From Candidatus Nitrosopolaris nunavutensis (lineage in GTDB: Archaea; Thermoproteota; Nitrososphaeria; Nitrososphaerales; Nitrososphaeraceae), in NCBI GenBank assembly GCA_002501855.1, contig DAOM01000031.1:13279-23298 (forward strand): a stretch of 10,020 nt of DNA, written 5' to 3'. The notes below the pieces were generated by a model. The model worked only from the letters and a program-made list of their open reading frames with translations. It was not told the DNA's origin and made no database searches. Positions 1 to 5,985 of this stretch are shown here, piece by piece (position 1 is the stretch's first letter; every line of letters begins with the position of its first letter). The translations under genes were made by a program, and so were the position numbers.

Positions 1-41
1 CCATATTAGCCGCATCCTGATGACCACTCGTACGTTCCTTC

Positions 42-446
42 TTAAGGCTTCTTACCAATAATTAACTTCTGGAGTTCTATGATACAATGGCCAAGCTCTC
101 TTCGACCGGCCTTTCTGCTATCTCCGTTAACTATGATTTCCCCTGGACCAAATTTTGCGCCTTCAACCGCAATTGGGATCGGTGTGTGTAGCAGCTCAGA
201 GATAAATTCAAAAAGATTCGGATATGTGGAATTATTTTTGTAAACATAGGTTGTTGTCCCATTGCTAACTACTTCTTGTCTTTCTAAAGGAAATGCAAAT
301 TCTGGAGAGGAGAAATAACCAATAATACTGATTGATATATTGTTCAGCTCTTCTTCTAATTCCTTTCTTTCTTGGTCCATTTTTTTTTGTCGTTTTAAAT
401 TCACGTATTTCTCAGCCGTCTTTTCTAGTTCAGCGAAATTAGCCAT
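42..446 (-). CDS. Hypothetical protein with an N-terminal charged helix
   Basis: I do not recognise this protein. From the ATG at 446 it has 134 residues; an in-frame TTG at 461 would add five (MYWLG). I prefer the ATG because it begins a typical helical N-terminus (MANFAELEK) with no stop or known motif upstream. The first 35 or so residues are rich in Lys, Glu, Gln and Leu and look like a helix or short coiled coil. The middle is a mixed stretch with many aromatics, and the C-terminus is basic (GDSRKAGRRELGH). No signal peptide, membrane segment or cysteine pair is seen, so it is probably cytoplasmic. It diverges from rnp4, about 130 bases away, and each gene has its own TATA-like box. Its position beside RNase P and ribosomal genes hints at an RNA- or ribosome-related role, but that is guesswork. 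Confidence 0.6.
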   Translation of the reverse strand: MANFAELEKTAEKYVNLKRQKKMDQERKELEEELNNISISIIGYFSSPEFAFPLERQEVVSNGTTTYVYKNNSTYPNLFEFISELLHTPIPIAVEGAKFGPGEIIVNGDSRKAGRRELGHCIIELQKLIIGKKP

Positions 447-485
447 TCCTAACCAGTACAATTTAACATTCCCAGTTAATTACAG

Positions 486-496
486 TTTTATTTATC
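486..496 (-). promoter_or_regulatory. Probable TATA box for the minus-strand hypothetical gene
   Basis: Read on the minus strand this is GATAAATAAAA, a TATA-like element. A start of transcription about 26 bases downstream would fall near 465, giving a leader of about 19 bases to the ATG at 446 or about 4 bases to the alternative TTG at 461. Called by eye only. Confidence 0.4.
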
Positions 497-536
497 GCCT
501 AAAAAAGACGAAAATCACGTAGAACAAATGGACTAG

Positions 537-548
537 CATATTAATATG
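537..548 (+). promoter_or_regulatory. Palindromic TATA box ahead of rnp4
   Basis: CATATTAATATG is a perfect 12-base palindrome containing a TATA-like core, with its centre about 32 bases ahead of the rnp4 ATG. Transcription would start near 568-573, leaving almost no leader, so the mRNA is probably leaderless, as is common in archaea. There is no Shine-Dalgarno sequence ahead of the ATG. Confidence 0.5.
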
Positions 549-574
549 AGAAAGCACGTTTTATAGCACAACCT

Positions 575-895
575 ATGAGGAGGCAGATTTCGAAGGACAT
601 TGCAAAAGAGAGGGTCGGCATACTTATAGCCAATGCATTAAAAGAAGCGCATGCAAACGAAAAGATTGCTAATGAACAAGCGTATCTAGCGAGGAAAATT
701 GCCATGCGGTTACGTGTGAGACTGGATTATGAGATTCGACAATTGTTCTGTAAGAAGTGCAAAAAGTTTATTATCCCAGGAAGAAATTCAAGAATCAGAG
801 TAGGACGAACTAACACGAAGAGTATAAGGATTACATGTGTGAAGTGTGGACACACTTATCACAAAATCCTTTCAGGGCGCACATGGAACTTCTAA
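575..895 (+). CDS. rnp4: Ribonuclease P protein component 4 (Rpp21/Rpr2 family)
   Basis: This is a protein subunit of archaeal RNase P, which trims the 5' leader of pre-tRNA; in the family this subunit pairs with the Rpp29 homologue on the specificity domain of the RNA. The 106-residue product is the usual size. Residues 5-55 form the basic helical region, and a zinc ribbon follows with CxxC pairs at C59/C62 and C88/C91; between them lies a run rich in Arg and Lys (FIIPGRNSRIRVGR) that would contact RNA. The ATG sits just downstream of a TATA box and lacks a ribosome binding site, which suggests a leaderless message. It is followed after 62 bases by eS19 and then PDCD5, a neighbourhood known in archaea and consistent with a translation-related cluster. 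Identity rests on the zinc ribbon and overall resemblance. Confidence 0.92.
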   Translation: MRRQISKDIAKERVGILIANALKEAHANEKIANEQAYLARKIAMRLRVRLDYEIRQLFCKKCKKFIIPGRNSRIRVGRTNTKSIRITCVKCGHTYHKILSGRTWNF

Positions 896-910
896 ATCAG
901 AATAACTTCC

Positions 911-930
911 TATAAGGATTTATAAGGGAT
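911..930 (+). promoter_or_regulatory. Probable promoter of the eS19 gene, with doubled TATAAGG
   Basis: The stretch contains TATAAGGATT followed directly by TATAAGGGAT, two near-identical 10-base units. The second, preceded by TT (TTTATAAGG, 919-927), best fits a TATA box, putting transcription start near 948-952 and leaving a leader of under ten bases to the ATG at 958. eS19 can therefore be transcribed separately from rnp4. Confidence 0.45.
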
Positions 931-957
931 TTACAGCGTGATTAGTCAGTAATTACT

Positions 958-1410
958 ATGGCTAAAGCTTATGATATTCCGGCTACTGTACTGATAACCA
1001 GATTAGCCGAACAACTACGGAACGATAAGAAAATTCAGCCTCCTCCGTGGGCAGCGTATGTAAAGACTGGGGCACATGCTGAAAAGATCCCCCAGAACAA
1101 AGACTGGTGGTACGCGAGATGCGCATCGATAGCAAGAAAGGTTTACATTCATGGTCCCGAGGGGGTTGCGGATTTGAAGAGCGAGTACGGAGGCAGAAAA
1201 CGAATAGGGTACTATTTAGATCATCATAAAGACGCAGGTGGAGCAATTATCCGCAAAGCATTACAACAATTGGAAGCAGCCGGTTATGTTACCAAGAAAA
1301 AGAGAGGCCGATCGATATCAGATGAAGGAATGAAGAAGATAGATAGATTATCTACAGAAATCTATAAAGATATTATCAAAGCTGCGCCGGAGCTACAGCG
1401 ATACGGTTAG
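958..1410 (+). CDS. rps19e: 30S ribosomal protein eS19
   Basis: The product is the archaeal/eukaryotic small-subunit protein eS19, absent from bacteria, a winged-helix protein required for maturation of the 30S head. The 150-residue length is typical. Family landmarks are clear: the N-terminal AYDIPATVLI, then IQPPPWAAYVKTGAHAEK (residues 27-44), the DWWYARCASIARKVY stretch (49-63), the GGRKR segment (79-83), and the helix IRKALQQLEAAGYVTKKKRG (98-117) with the recognition-helix and wing residues. The ATG at 958 gives the expected N-terminus. No ribosome binding site precedes it, in keeping with the very short leader. It probably forms an operon with the PDCD5 gene 29 bases downstream, which does have a strong ribosome binding site. 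Confidence 0.97.
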   Translation: MAKAYDIPATVLITRLAEQLRNDKKIQPPPWAAYVKTGAHAEKIPQNKDWWYARCASIARKVYIHGPEGVADLKSEYGGRKRIGYYLDHHKDAGGAIIRKALQQLEAAGYVTKKKRGRSISDEGMKKIDRLSTEIYKDIIKAAPELQRYG

Positions 1411-1421
1411 ATGGATGTAAT

Positions 1422-1436
1422 AGGAGGTCTGGAGGC
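1422..1436 (+). promoter_or_regulatory. Tandem Shine-Dalgarno sequence for the PDCD5 gene
   Basis: AGGAGGT at 1422-1428 lies 11 bases ahead of the ATG at 1440, and a second GGAGG follows at 1431-1435, four bases ahead of it. This is the only strong ribosome binding site seen in the window, and it serves an operon-internal gene. That contrasts with the leaderless promoter-proximal genes. Confidence 0.65.
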
Positions 1437-1439
1437 AAA

Positions 1440-1730
1440 ATGTCGATTCCTCAACCCCAACAGCCAAATGACGAAGAAGCAAGGAAACGCGAAGCCGAGG
1501 CTGCCGCAATGCGACAACGCGCTCTGCTGATACTGTTGGATGCCTCTGCCCGTCAACGCCTGATGAATATCAGAATGGTTAAACCAGAACTTGCAAATGC
1601 TGTGGAAAATTATCTATTAAATGCGGCATCCAGCGGGAAACTTAATAGAGCATTAACAGATGACGAATTGAAGCAAATTTTGCTTAGTATTCAGCAACCA
1701 AAAAAAGATTTCAGGATTAATAGGCTTTAA
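1440..1730 (+). CDS. PDCD5-family DNA-binding protein
   Basis: This 96-residue protein belongs to the PDCD5/TFAR19 family (archaeal dsDNA-binding protein), a small three-helix-bundle protein of unsettled role; eukaryotic PDCD5 is linked to apoptosis and to chaperonin-assisted folding. The sequence shows a disordered, Gln/Pro-rich head (residues 1-10), a long charged helix (11-26) and the core LDASARQRLMNIRMVKPELA (33-52), followed by VENYLLNAASSGKL and the helix LTDDELKQILLSIQ. The family usually ends in a KRR/KDFRI tail, seen here as KKDFRINRL. It lies directly after eS19, the standard archaeal arrangement, with a tandem ribosome binding site and a T-tract terminator just past the stop. The eL39, eL31 and aIF6 genes often found next in archaea are absent from this locus. 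Confidence 0.93.
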   Translation: MSIPQPQQPNDEEARKREAEAAAMRQRALLILLDASARQRLMNIRMVKPELANAVENYLLNAASSGKLNRALTDDELKQILLSIQQPKKDFRINRL

Positions 1731-1732
1731 AC

Positions 1733-1745
1733 TTTTTTCTTTTTT
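1733..1745 (+). terminator. Oligo-T terminator of the eS19-PDCD5 operon
   Basis: TTTTTTCTTTTTT starts two bases after the PDCD5 stop codon. Archaeal RNA polymerase terminates at such T-tracts without needing a hairpin, and none is visible here. Confidence 0.7.
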
Positions 1746-1841
1746 CGATCGTTTCTAACTATATCTATTGAATTTTCGTAGGAATGGATAGTAGTACTGT
1801 ATACGAGTATTTTTTAGAACCCGTGAAGATCTTGCACTTTA

Positions 1842-1866
1842 GTTAACTATATTAAGTCTCGTTAAC
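1842..1866 (+). promoter_or_regulatory. Promoter of the dehydrogenase-lyase pair, TATA box flanked by GTTAAC
   Basis: CTATATTAA at 1847-1855 is a TATA box whose centre is about 28 bases ahead of the ATG at 1879, so the transcript is probably leaderless. Identical palindromic hexamers GTTAAC lie at 1842-1847 and 1861-1866, 19 bases apart, bracketing the TATA box. A repressor bound there could block promoter use; this is inference. Confidence 0.5.
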
Positions 1867-1878
1867 GCTTTCACTTTT

Positions 1879-2928
1879 ATGAAAGCAGCTGTATTCCGAG
1901 AATATAGCAAAGATCCCACACAAGTCATCAAAATCGAAGACATCGACATGCCAAAGCTGAAACCAAACGAAGTTATGATAAAGGTAGAATTAGCATCATA
2001 TAACTATAATGACTTATGGGCTATCTGGGGCGAGCCAATCAAGACACCGCTGCCACATATTTCTGGCAGTGATGTCGCTGGCACCATTGTGGAAGTCGGC
2101 GAGGACGTTACTAAACTCAAGCCTGGTGATAGGGCAGTGTCACACTCAAATATGAGCTGCAGAGTCTGCGATATGTGCACGGCAGGAAGGGAATATGACT
2201 GCAACGATAGAACTATTTGGGGTTTCCAAACAGGCCCACTTTGGGGTGGTTTTGCACAGTATACACATCTACCAGAGGTAAACGTTTCCAAAATACCGGA
2301 AAATGTTTCATTTGAAACTGCAGCAGCGGTCTCAATGGTTGGGATGACTGCCTGGCATATGTTAGTGGCCAGGGCCAGGATTAGGCCCGGTCAAACAGTT
2401 TTGATAATGGGCGGTACTAGCGGTGTAGGAATGGCTGGTATTCAAATAGCAAAACTGTATAACTGTACAGTCATTGCCACAGCAGGCAACAAGCAAAAAA
2501 TGGACAAGTGTATCGAGATCGGCGCCGACGACGTTGTTAATCATAGAGAAGCAGATTGGTCTAAGAAGGTAAGGGAAATTACAAAGAAACAGGGAGTAGA
2601 TGTTGTCTTCGAACATATCGGGAAAGCGACATTTCCACAGGGAGTTGCGCTTCTAAAGATTGGCGGAACTCTTGTCGCAACAGGCGCAACGACTGGTTAC
2701 GATACTACTCTCGACTTGAGATATCTTTTCTTTAAAGGAACAAATTTGCTGGGGTCGACACAGGGGACTAAAGCCGAACTCGAAGAAGTAATCCATTGGA
2801 CGAGCAGAGGCAAGATAAAGCCCGTAATTGATACAATTTTACCATTTAGCGACATGGTTAGAGGGCACGTAATGATGGCCAAAGCTGAACAGATTGGTAA
2901 GATCTTGACTACACCTCAGAAACTCTAA
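1879..2928 (+). CDS. Medium-chain (MDR) zinc-binding dehydrogenase/reductase
   Basis: The 349-residue protein is a medium-chain dehydrogenase/reductase with an N-terminal GroES-like domain (residues 1-130) and a Rossmann fold (about 150-300) whose nucleotide loop is GGTSGVG (178-184). A structural zinc site is intact: C94, C97, C100 and C108. The catalytic-zinc site is not: the usual Cys position reads YNYND (41-45) and the usual GHE is GSD (63-65). That favours a quinone- or enoyl-CoA-reductase-like enzyme over an alcohol dehydrogenase. Members of this class include archaeal acryloyl-CoA reductase and crotonyl-CoA reductase, so a CoA-thioester substrate, for instance in the thaumarchaeal 3-hydroxypropionate/4-hydroxybutyrate cycle, is possible but unproven. 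The ATG gives a standard start (MKAAVF). A CitE-like lyase follows 29 bases later, which supports CoA-thioester metabolism. Confidence 0.88.
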   Translation: MKAAVFREYSKDPTQVIKIEDIDMPKLKPNEVMIKVELASYNYNDLWAIWGEPIKTPLPHISGSDVAGTIVEVGEDVTKLKPGDRAVSHSNMSCRVCDMCTAGREYDCNDRTIWGFQTGPLWGGFAQYTHLPEVNVSKIPENVSFETAAAVSMVGMTAWHMLVARARIRPGQTVLIMGGTSGVGMAGIQIAKLYNCTVIATAGNKQKMDKCIEIGADDVVNHREADWSKKVREITKKQGVDVVFEHIGKATFPQGVALLKIGGTLVATGATTGYDTTLDLRYLFFKGTNLLGSTQGTKAELEEVIHWTSRGKIKPVIDTILPFSDMVRGHVMMAKAEQIGKILTTPQKL

Positions 2929-2957
2929 TCTCTCTCCTTCCTCTTTTCCATTTTTCG

Positions 2958-3833
2958 ATGTCAAGATTTAGAAGTCTATTATTTGTTCCTGGAATTAATC
3001 CACGGTTTGTCGATAAAGCCAAGAAATTGAATGCCGATATCATTTGCTTTGACTTAGAAGACTCTGTGCTTCCATCTGAAAAAGTCACAGCAAGAAAGAT
3101 GCTCGTACAAGCGTTAAAACAAAGAGCAAATTATAACTTAACAGAAAATGTGTATGTCAGGATAAACTCACCTGAATCGGGTATTTCAGGTAAAGACTTA
3201 ACATCTACAATTCAGAAAGGGCTCGACGGCATAGTTGTGCCCAAGGTAAGTGAGGAAAGCGAAATAGTGGAACTGTGTAGCCTTATTACTGAGTTGGAGC
3301 AAAAGAGGCGAATTGAAAAGAACCGTATAAAATTAATGCCATCTATAGAAACTGCTAAAGGGGTAGTGAACGCTCACTCGATTGCTAGGGCTGACTTAAG
3401 AGTAAACGCCTTAATCTTCGGGCTTTATGACTTCCTCCATGACATGCACCTCGATCATGCAGACAACGATGGAACTGGATATTCGTATGCACGGTGGAAA
3501 ATTCCCGTTGATGCCAGAGCTGCCGGGGTGGTAGCGATCGATGCCATCTGGCAGAAGGTCGATGATATTCCTGGACTAAGGAATGATGCCGCAAGTGCGA
3601 AACGATTGGGCTACGTAGGAAAGAGCATAATTCACCCAAACCATATAGACCCTGTACATGAAATTTTCAAGCCGAGCAAAATCGAAATTGGATGGGCTAC
3701 TAAAGTAGTAAACGTTTTGGGCCCGGCGATGCGAAAGGGAAAAGGCGGTGGCGTAGTAAAGCTAGAGGGAAAAATGATTGACGCAGCGCATTATAAGCAA
3801 GCGAAGGCCATTTTGGATATTGTCAACCAATGA
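2958..3833 (+). CDS. CitE/HpcH-HpaI family lyase (citrate lyase beta-like)
   Basis: The 291-residue TIM-barrel protein belongs to the HpcH/HpaI aldolase-citrate lyase family, magnesium enzymes that cleave or form C-C bonds in acyl-CoA compounds such as malyl-CoA and citramalyl-CoA. Landmarks are RSLLFVPG (5-12), the FDLEDSV stretch (31-37) followed by the EKVTAR segment (41-46), R68 in VRIN, GIVVPKV (91-97), the metal ligand E131 in the IETAKG motif, and D158 in the GLYDF motif. GKSIIHPNHID (221-231) is the conserved C-terminal substrate-closing segment. All expected active-site residues are present. No citrate lyase alpha or gamma genes are near, so it is a stand-alone CitE-like enzyme rather than citrate lyase. 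The spacer to the preceding gene is pyrimidine-rich and lacks a ribosome binding site and a TATA box; co-transcription with the reductase is likely. The exact substrate cannot be read from the sequence. Confidence 0.88.
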   Translation: MSRFRSLLFVPGINPRFVDKAKKLNADIICFDLEDSVLPSEKVTARKMLVQALKQRANYNLTENVYVRINSPESGISGKDLTSTIQKGLDGIVVPKVSEESEIVELCSLITELEQKRRIEKNRIKLMPSIETAKGVVNAHSIARADLRVNALIFGLYDFLHDMHLDHADNDGTGYSYARWKIPVDARAAGVVAIDAIWQKVDDIPGLRNDAASAKRLGYVGKSIIHPNHIDPVHEIFKPSKIEIGWATKVVNVLGPAMRKGKGGGVVKLEGKMIDAAHYKQAKAILDIVNQ

Positions 3834-3850
3834 TGCTTTTGTTAAGTATA

Positions 3851-3856
3851 TTTTTT
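3851..3856 (+). terminator. Oligo-T terminator after the CitE-like gene
   Basis: A six-T run follows TATA 17 bases past the stop codon. It is short but correctly placed for archaeal intrinsic termination, and it separates this transcript from the riboflavin genes. Confidence 0.4.
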
Positions 3857-3991
3857 CTAGGAACCAGAAAACAAAAATCACACTGGGATCAGATTATCTA
3901 CTGAACGAGGGATTCTAAATTCACGTAGATTCAAACCCCAAATGCTTTCGAGTCTATAGATCCCTTCATCCCGACGAACTACCCAGACACA

Positions 3992-4010
3992 TTTATCGAT
4001 CACCGATAAA
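3992..4010. repeat. Perfect inverted repeat, candidate operator
   Basis: Arms TTTATCG (3992-3998) and CGATAAA (4004-4010) are exact reverse complements around a five-base spacer ATCAC. The 19-base symmetrical site lies just ahead of a TATA-like element and about 135 bases before the riboflavin synthase start, the right size and shape for a dimeric winged-helix repressor. Whether it controls the riboflavin genes is inference. Confidence 0.45.
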
Positions 4011-4026
4011 AGGAAAATTATATGTA

Positions 4027-4042
4027 TTCCAAGTGGTTCCAA
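4027..4042. repeat. Direct repeat TTCCAA, 10-base period
   Basis: TTCCAA occurs at 4027-4032 and 4037-4042, one helical turn apart, between the inverted repeat and the cluster. Such phasing is typical of protein-binding half-sites, but the unit is short and could arise by chance. Confidence 0.3.
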
Positions 4043-4094
4043 ATAAGGCGTATAGTTTTAACGCTCAAACACTTCCATAATCTTTCAATATGCA

Positions 4095-4107
4095 GTATAT
4101 TTTTTAA
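4095..4107 (+). promoter_or_regulatory. Probable TATA box of the riboflavin cluster
   Basis: GTATATTTTTTAA gives a TATA-like core about 45 bases ahead of the TTG start at 4144. Transcription would begin near 4123-4128, leaving a leader of about 16-20 bases. No convincing ribosome binding site is seen in that leader. The AT-rich element at 4014-4024 is an alternative, more distal promoter. Confidence 0.4.
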
Positions 4108-4143
4108 CTAAGCACACGTGATGCTGAGTTAGAGATATACACT

Positions 4144-4758
4144 TTGTTCACCGGTATCATACAGGGTCTTGCAGAAGTCAAATCGATCTCTAAAATCAGA
4201 AGCAACAACAAATCGGCTGATACCAAACTGTGCATAAATCTGGGAGGAAAACTCAAGGGAGATTTAAAAGTTGGCGATAGCCTAAGTATTAATGGAACCT
4301 GTCTAACGGCTACAAGGATATCGAAGACTGTCGACTTTGAAATAATAAATGAAACTATGAATCGCACGTGTCTTGGATTATTAAAAGCTGGGGACAAAGT
4401 AAACATTGAAAGGAGCTTAAGACTCGGTGACAGATTGGATGGACATTTCCTCCTTGGCCATGTGGACGGAATAGGCATAATTAAGAAGATCATTAAATCG
4501 CCAATCCAGACGAAGGTCTGGATAAGAATCCAGAATAAAAAACTAATGTCTTGGATAGTGCCAAAAGGTTCAATAGCGATAGACGGAGTCAGTCTTACAA
4601 TAATAGATATCAAAGATAAAGATAAGATGATCTCTGTGGCGTTGATTCCGCATACACTGGCTACAACTACACTCACATTAAAATCGATAGGGGAAAAAGT
4701 TAACGTCGAGACAGATATTATTGGCAAGTACTTATCGAGACATCTACCAATAAAATAG
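4144..4758 (+). CDS. ribE: Riboflavin synthase, bacterial-type two-domain alpha subunit
   Basis: This enzyme dismutates two 6,7-dimethyl-8-ribityllumazine molecules into riboflavin and the ribitylamino-pyrimidinedione. The 204-residue protein has two tandem lumazine-binding barrels: residues 1 to about 98 and about 99-195. Signature segments are the N-terminal MFTGIIQG, NGTCLTA (50-56), GDRLDGHFLLGHVDG (96-110), KGSIAIDGVSLT (141-152), IPHT (168-171) and VNVETDIIGKYL (187-198). The TTG start is firm because MFTGI is the invariant family N-terminus. Most archaea use an unrelated riboflavin synthase derived from lumazine synthase, so this bacterial/eukaryotic-type gene points to ancient transfer or to Thaumarchaeota, where I recall it being normal. 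It is first in the six-gene cluster, 55 bases ahead of ribB. Confidence 0.95.
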   Translation: MFTGIIQGLAEVKSISKIRSNNKSADTKLCINLGGKLKGDLKVGDSLSINGTCLTATRISKTVDFEIINETMNRTCLGLLKAGDKVNIERSLRLGDRLDGHFLLGHVDGIGIIKKIIKSPIQTKVWIRIQNKKLMSWIVPKGSIAIDGVSLTIIDIKDKDKMISVALIPHTLATTTLTLKSIGEKVNVETDIIGKYLSRHLPIK

Positions 4759-4777
4759 TAAATACTCGAATTTTAGT

Positions 4778-4789
4778 AAACTATATAAT
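4778..4789 (+). promoter_or_regulatory. Internal promoter ahead of ribB, probably leaderless
   Basis: AAACTATATAAT is the best TATA box in the window. Its centre lies about 28-30 bases ahead of the TTG start at 4814, so transcription would start at or just before the start codon. ribB and the genes after it can therefore be transcribed without riboflavin synthase. Confidence 0.55.
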
Positions 4790-4813
4790 CGATCTGAGCC
4801 GCAGATTAACCAT

Positions 4814-5503
4814 TTGGATTCAGTTGAGGGAGCTATCACCGCTTTAAGAAAGGGAAGATTCGTACTCGTCCACGACGAAATGGGACGAGAAGACGAGATC
4901 GATATGGTGATAGCTGCAGAGCAGATTAATCCGGATCATATTTCAACATTCAGAAGAATCGCAGGAGGCCTTATCTGCTTAGCAGTTGCGAATGAAATTG
5001 CAGTGAAATTGGGGCTAGTCTATATGCATGAGATCATTAAAGATCTGTCAAGGCTCAATCCGGTATTTAAGAAACTAACGTCAGGGAGATCGCCATACGG
5101 CGACAACCCTAGTTTTTCGATATCAGTTAACCATCGCGACACTTACACCGGTATTACTGACATTGACAGAGCATTGACAATCATGAAGATGGCTGAAGTT
5201 TGTAAAAAAATTGATTCAACTGGAGTTGATGAATTTTCAAACAATTTCCGTGCTCCTGGTCATGTCCCGATCTTAATAGCCTCAAAAGGCTTGCTTTACG
5301 GGAGAACGGGTCATACTGAATTATGCGTATATCTAATGAATATTGCCGGCCTAGTTCCTGCCGTAGCGATTTGCGAAATGTTGGATTCTACTACGCATAG
5401 GGCTCTATCGATAAAGAAGGCAAAAAAATATGCAAGCAAGAATAACATTCCCTTACTAGAATCAATTCAACTAAAGAAAGACGTGTACCAAGACGTATGC
5501 TAA
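4814..5503 (+). CDS. ribB: 3,4-dihydroxy-2-butanone 4-phosphate synthase
   Basis: The enzyme converts ribulose 5-phosphate to 3,4-dihydroxy-2-butanone 4-phosphate plus formate, supplying the four-carbon unit for lumazine synthase; it needs Mg2+. The 229-residue product is a stand-alone domain without the GTP cyclohydrolase II domain fused in many bacteria. Visible motifs are the acidic loop DEMGREDEIDMV (21-32), SVNHRDTYTGITDIDRA (104-120), FRAPGHVPIL (145-154) and GRTGHTELCVYLMNIAGL (163-180), with CEMLD (187-191). The Ile before Asp29-30 in the acidic loop, where bacteria have Gly, is a mild departure. The TTG start gives the usual N-terminus (MDSVEGAITALRKGRFVLV), and a TATA box sits where a leaderless start would need it. 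The ribH start lies 17 bases after the stop. Confidence 0.96.
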   Translation: MDSVEGAITALRKGRFVLVHDEMGREDEIDMVIAAEQINPDHISTFRRIAGGLICLAVANEIAVKLGLVYMHEIIKDLSRLNPVFKKLTSGRSPYGDNPSFSISVNHRDTYTGITDIDRALTIMKMAEVCKKIDSTGVDEFSNNFRAPGHVPILIASKGLLYGRTGHTELCVYLMNIAGLVPAVAICEMLDSTTHRALSIKKAKKYASKNNIPLLESIQLKKDVYQDVC

Positions 5504-5520
5504 GGTGTCATAATTTATAA

Positions 5521-5985
5521 TTGGATAAAGTTAGAATAGGAGTAGTAGTTTCAGAGTTTAACAGAGAGATTACTTTCCCAATGTTCGGTAGCGCAAAAAA
5601 GCAAGCGAAGAAGATGGATGCAATAATCACTTATGTATGCTATGTTCCCGGGTCATACGATATGCCGGTGATAGTCCAAGAGCTTCTGAAAAAAAAAGAC
5701 GTGGATGCTGCAGTTACCCTGGGCGCAGTAATCAAAGGCGAGACTAACCATGATGAGATAGTCGCAGAAAATGCTGCCAGATTGATTGCTGATTTGTCCG
5801 TTAAACATAGCAAGCCAGTCGCACTGGGGATTACCGGTCCTAATATGAGCTTTAAACAAGCAAAAGACCGAAGCGAAATTGTTCCCATCCGCGCAGTCAT
5901 TAGCGCAGTTAATATGGCAACGAGAATTAAAAAAATAAGAGAAGAGAACTCAAGGCTTGCAGGTAAGATGAAAATAATACGTTGA
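5521..5985 (+). CDS. ribH: 6,7-dimethyl-8-ribityllumazine synthase
   Basis: This enzyme condenses 5-amino-6-ribitylamino-2,4-pyrimidinedione with dihydroxybutanone phosphate to give the lumazine precursor of riboflavin; the family forms pentamers or 60-mers. The 154-residue protein shows the substrate aromatic F13 in SEFN (11-14), VPGSYDMP (42-49), GAVIKGETNHDEIV (68-81) with the catalytic His at 77, GITGPNMSFKQA (103-114), R117 in the phosphate-binding stretch, and a Lys-rich tail. The TTG start yields the standard MDKVRIGVVVSEFN head. A weak AAGGTG ribosome binding site (5502-5507) overlaps the ribB stop and is rather far, 13 bases, from the start. Its stop overlaps the arfA start in TTGA, which suggests coupled translation. 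Confidence 0.96.
   Translation: MDKVRIGVVVSEFNREITFPMFGSAKKQAKKMDAIITYVCYVPGSYDMPVIVQELLKKKDVDAAVTLGAVIKGETNHDEIVAENAARLIADLSVKHSKPVALGITGPNMSFKQAKDRSEIVPIRAVISAVNMATRIKKIREENSRLAGKMKIIR

Larger units (their letters stand above)
3834..4143. other. 310-base intergenic regulatory region ahead of the riboflavin cluster
   Basis: No gene is supported here. It holds an oligo-T terminator for the CitE-like gene, a perfect inverted repeat at 3992-4010, a possible TATA element at about 4014-4024 (AAATTATATGT), the repeat TTCCAA twice at 4027-4042, and the nearer TATA-like box at 4095-4107. I looked for tRNA-like arms (a GATTCAAACC stretch near 3928) but found no cloverleaf. Confidence 0.5.

Noticed and set aside
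3920..3960. A possible tRNA T-arm (GATTCAAACC)
   Set aside because: The loop is not flanked by pairing stems and no acceptor, D or anticodon arms could be built around it on either strand.
3834..4143. An FMN riboswitch ahead of the riboflavin genes
   Set aside because: The conserved RFN core elements are not visible, such riboswitches are not expected in archaea, and the likely transcript leader is only about 20 bases.
4104..4727. A 207-codon frame on the minus strand opposite riboflavin synthase
   Set aside because: It is a shadow of a gene with unmistakable family motifs; the translated sequence is Ser/Ile/Leu-rich with no domain.
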